Shown one piece after another: positions 42,147 through 42,197 of a stretch of DNA of 42,197 nt. Each line of letters starts with the position of its first letter. Within the stretch, counting starts at the first letter, position 1. Under the pieces are notes generated by a model. That model ran no database searches. It worked only from the letters and a program-made list of their open reading frames with translations, and was not told where the DNA came from. The stretch covers positions 1-42,197 of the forward strand of contig JBAXND010000036.1 of assembly GCA_037133915.1 (NCBI GenBank), written 5' to 3'. This DNA comes from Bacteroidota bacterium (GTDB taxonomy: Bacteria; Bacteroidota; Bacteroidia; Bacteroidales; CAIWKO01). The position numbers were made by a program, and so were the translations under genes.

Positions 42147-42172
42147 GTGGAAAAAACGCTCTAAATATCCAG
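42147..42172. repeat. 26-bp sequence shared (inverted) with 24697-24722
   Basis: This is exactly the reverse complement of the sequence next to the right end of the IS21 element at 22017-24696. Here too it adjoins an IS21-type end. Confidence 0.75.
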
Positions 42173-42197
42173 TGTGCGCCGGTTCAAATTGACCACC
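42173..42197 (+). mobile_element. Terminal fragment of a second IS21-type element
   Basis: TGTGCGCCG followed by CAAATTGACCACC matches the istA-side end of the first IS (reverse complement of 24672-24696) with two differences in 25 bases. The element would continue past the window, in the opposite orientation to the first copy. The differences suggest a related but not identical IS. Confidence 0.65.

Noticed and set aside
24697..42172. A 17.5-kb transposon with 26-bp terminal inverted repeats
   Set aside because: The interval contains an att site, parts of two integration events and no fitting transposase; the inverted 26 bp are better explained by two IS21-type ends.

Overview
The window looks like a chromosomal contig from a member of the Bacteroidota, probably an environmental Bacteroidia or Flavobacteriia relative. 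Four things support this: a type IX secretion (T9SS) C-terminal sorting domain, a DUF4290-murA gene pair, Bacteroidota-type tyrosine recombinases, and several promoters of the Bacteroidota form (TTTG or TTG near -33, TAnnTTTG near -7) with little Shine-Dalgarno sequence. Both window ends lie in repeats, a heptamer array at the left and an IS21-type end at the right, so this may be a whole assembly contig broken at repeats.

Backbone, about 1-21,780. A heptanucleotide array is followed by two overlapping glycosyltransferases and, convergently, ftsE with a small conserved gene. Next come sufE-sufT, convergent with sufB. A phosphorelay locus follows: a soluble hybrid histidine kinase and a degenerate stand-alone receiver on the minus strand, divergent from an NtrC-type sigma-54 activator and an HPt protein on the plus strand. 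Then come murA with its DUF4290 partner, a xanthine dehydrogenase operon (xdhC-xdhA-xdhB), a periplasmic dipeptidyl peptidase IV, a membrane protein fused to a spermidine-synthase fold, and tRNA-Ser(GGA).

Integrated island, about 21,782-39,942. The last bases of the tRNA-Ser gene and its flank recur as an 18-bp direct repeat at 39,925-39,942, next to a tyrosine recombinase gene. This marks attL and attR of an island of about 18 kb. At the integrase end lies a mobility module: integrase, hypothetical gene, excisionase-like HTH gene, hypothetical gene, DUF3987 ATPase, a structured non-coding stretch and a zinc-ribbon protein. The order resembles small Bacteroides mobilizable units of the NBU type, but no relaxase or conjugation genes are visible. 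The cargo is a ribbon-helix-helix gene, a secreted seven-repeat T9SS protein, a translationally coupled DUF262-HEPN pair, an unknown pair that includes a PD-(D/E)XK-like protein, a single-chain type IIG-like restriction-modification enzyme, and a STAS/ATPase-like gene broken by an IS21-family element. It reads as a defence island. A nearly identical 34-nt sequence precedes both the ribbon-helix-helix gene and the DUF262-HEPN operon, which suggests shared regulation.

Right flank, 39,943-42,197. A second tyrosine recombinase with its own promoter starts 231 bp beyond attR, suggesting a second element in tandem at the same tRNA. Then come about 340 bp without a gene, a 5'-truncated gene, and the start of another IS21-type end. 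The 26 bp next to that end match the flank of the first IS in inverted orientation.

The best candidates for an undescribed system are the DUF262-HEPN unit with its putative ribbon-helix-helix regulator, and the 93-aa plus PD-(D/E)XK-like pair beside the restriction-modification gene.
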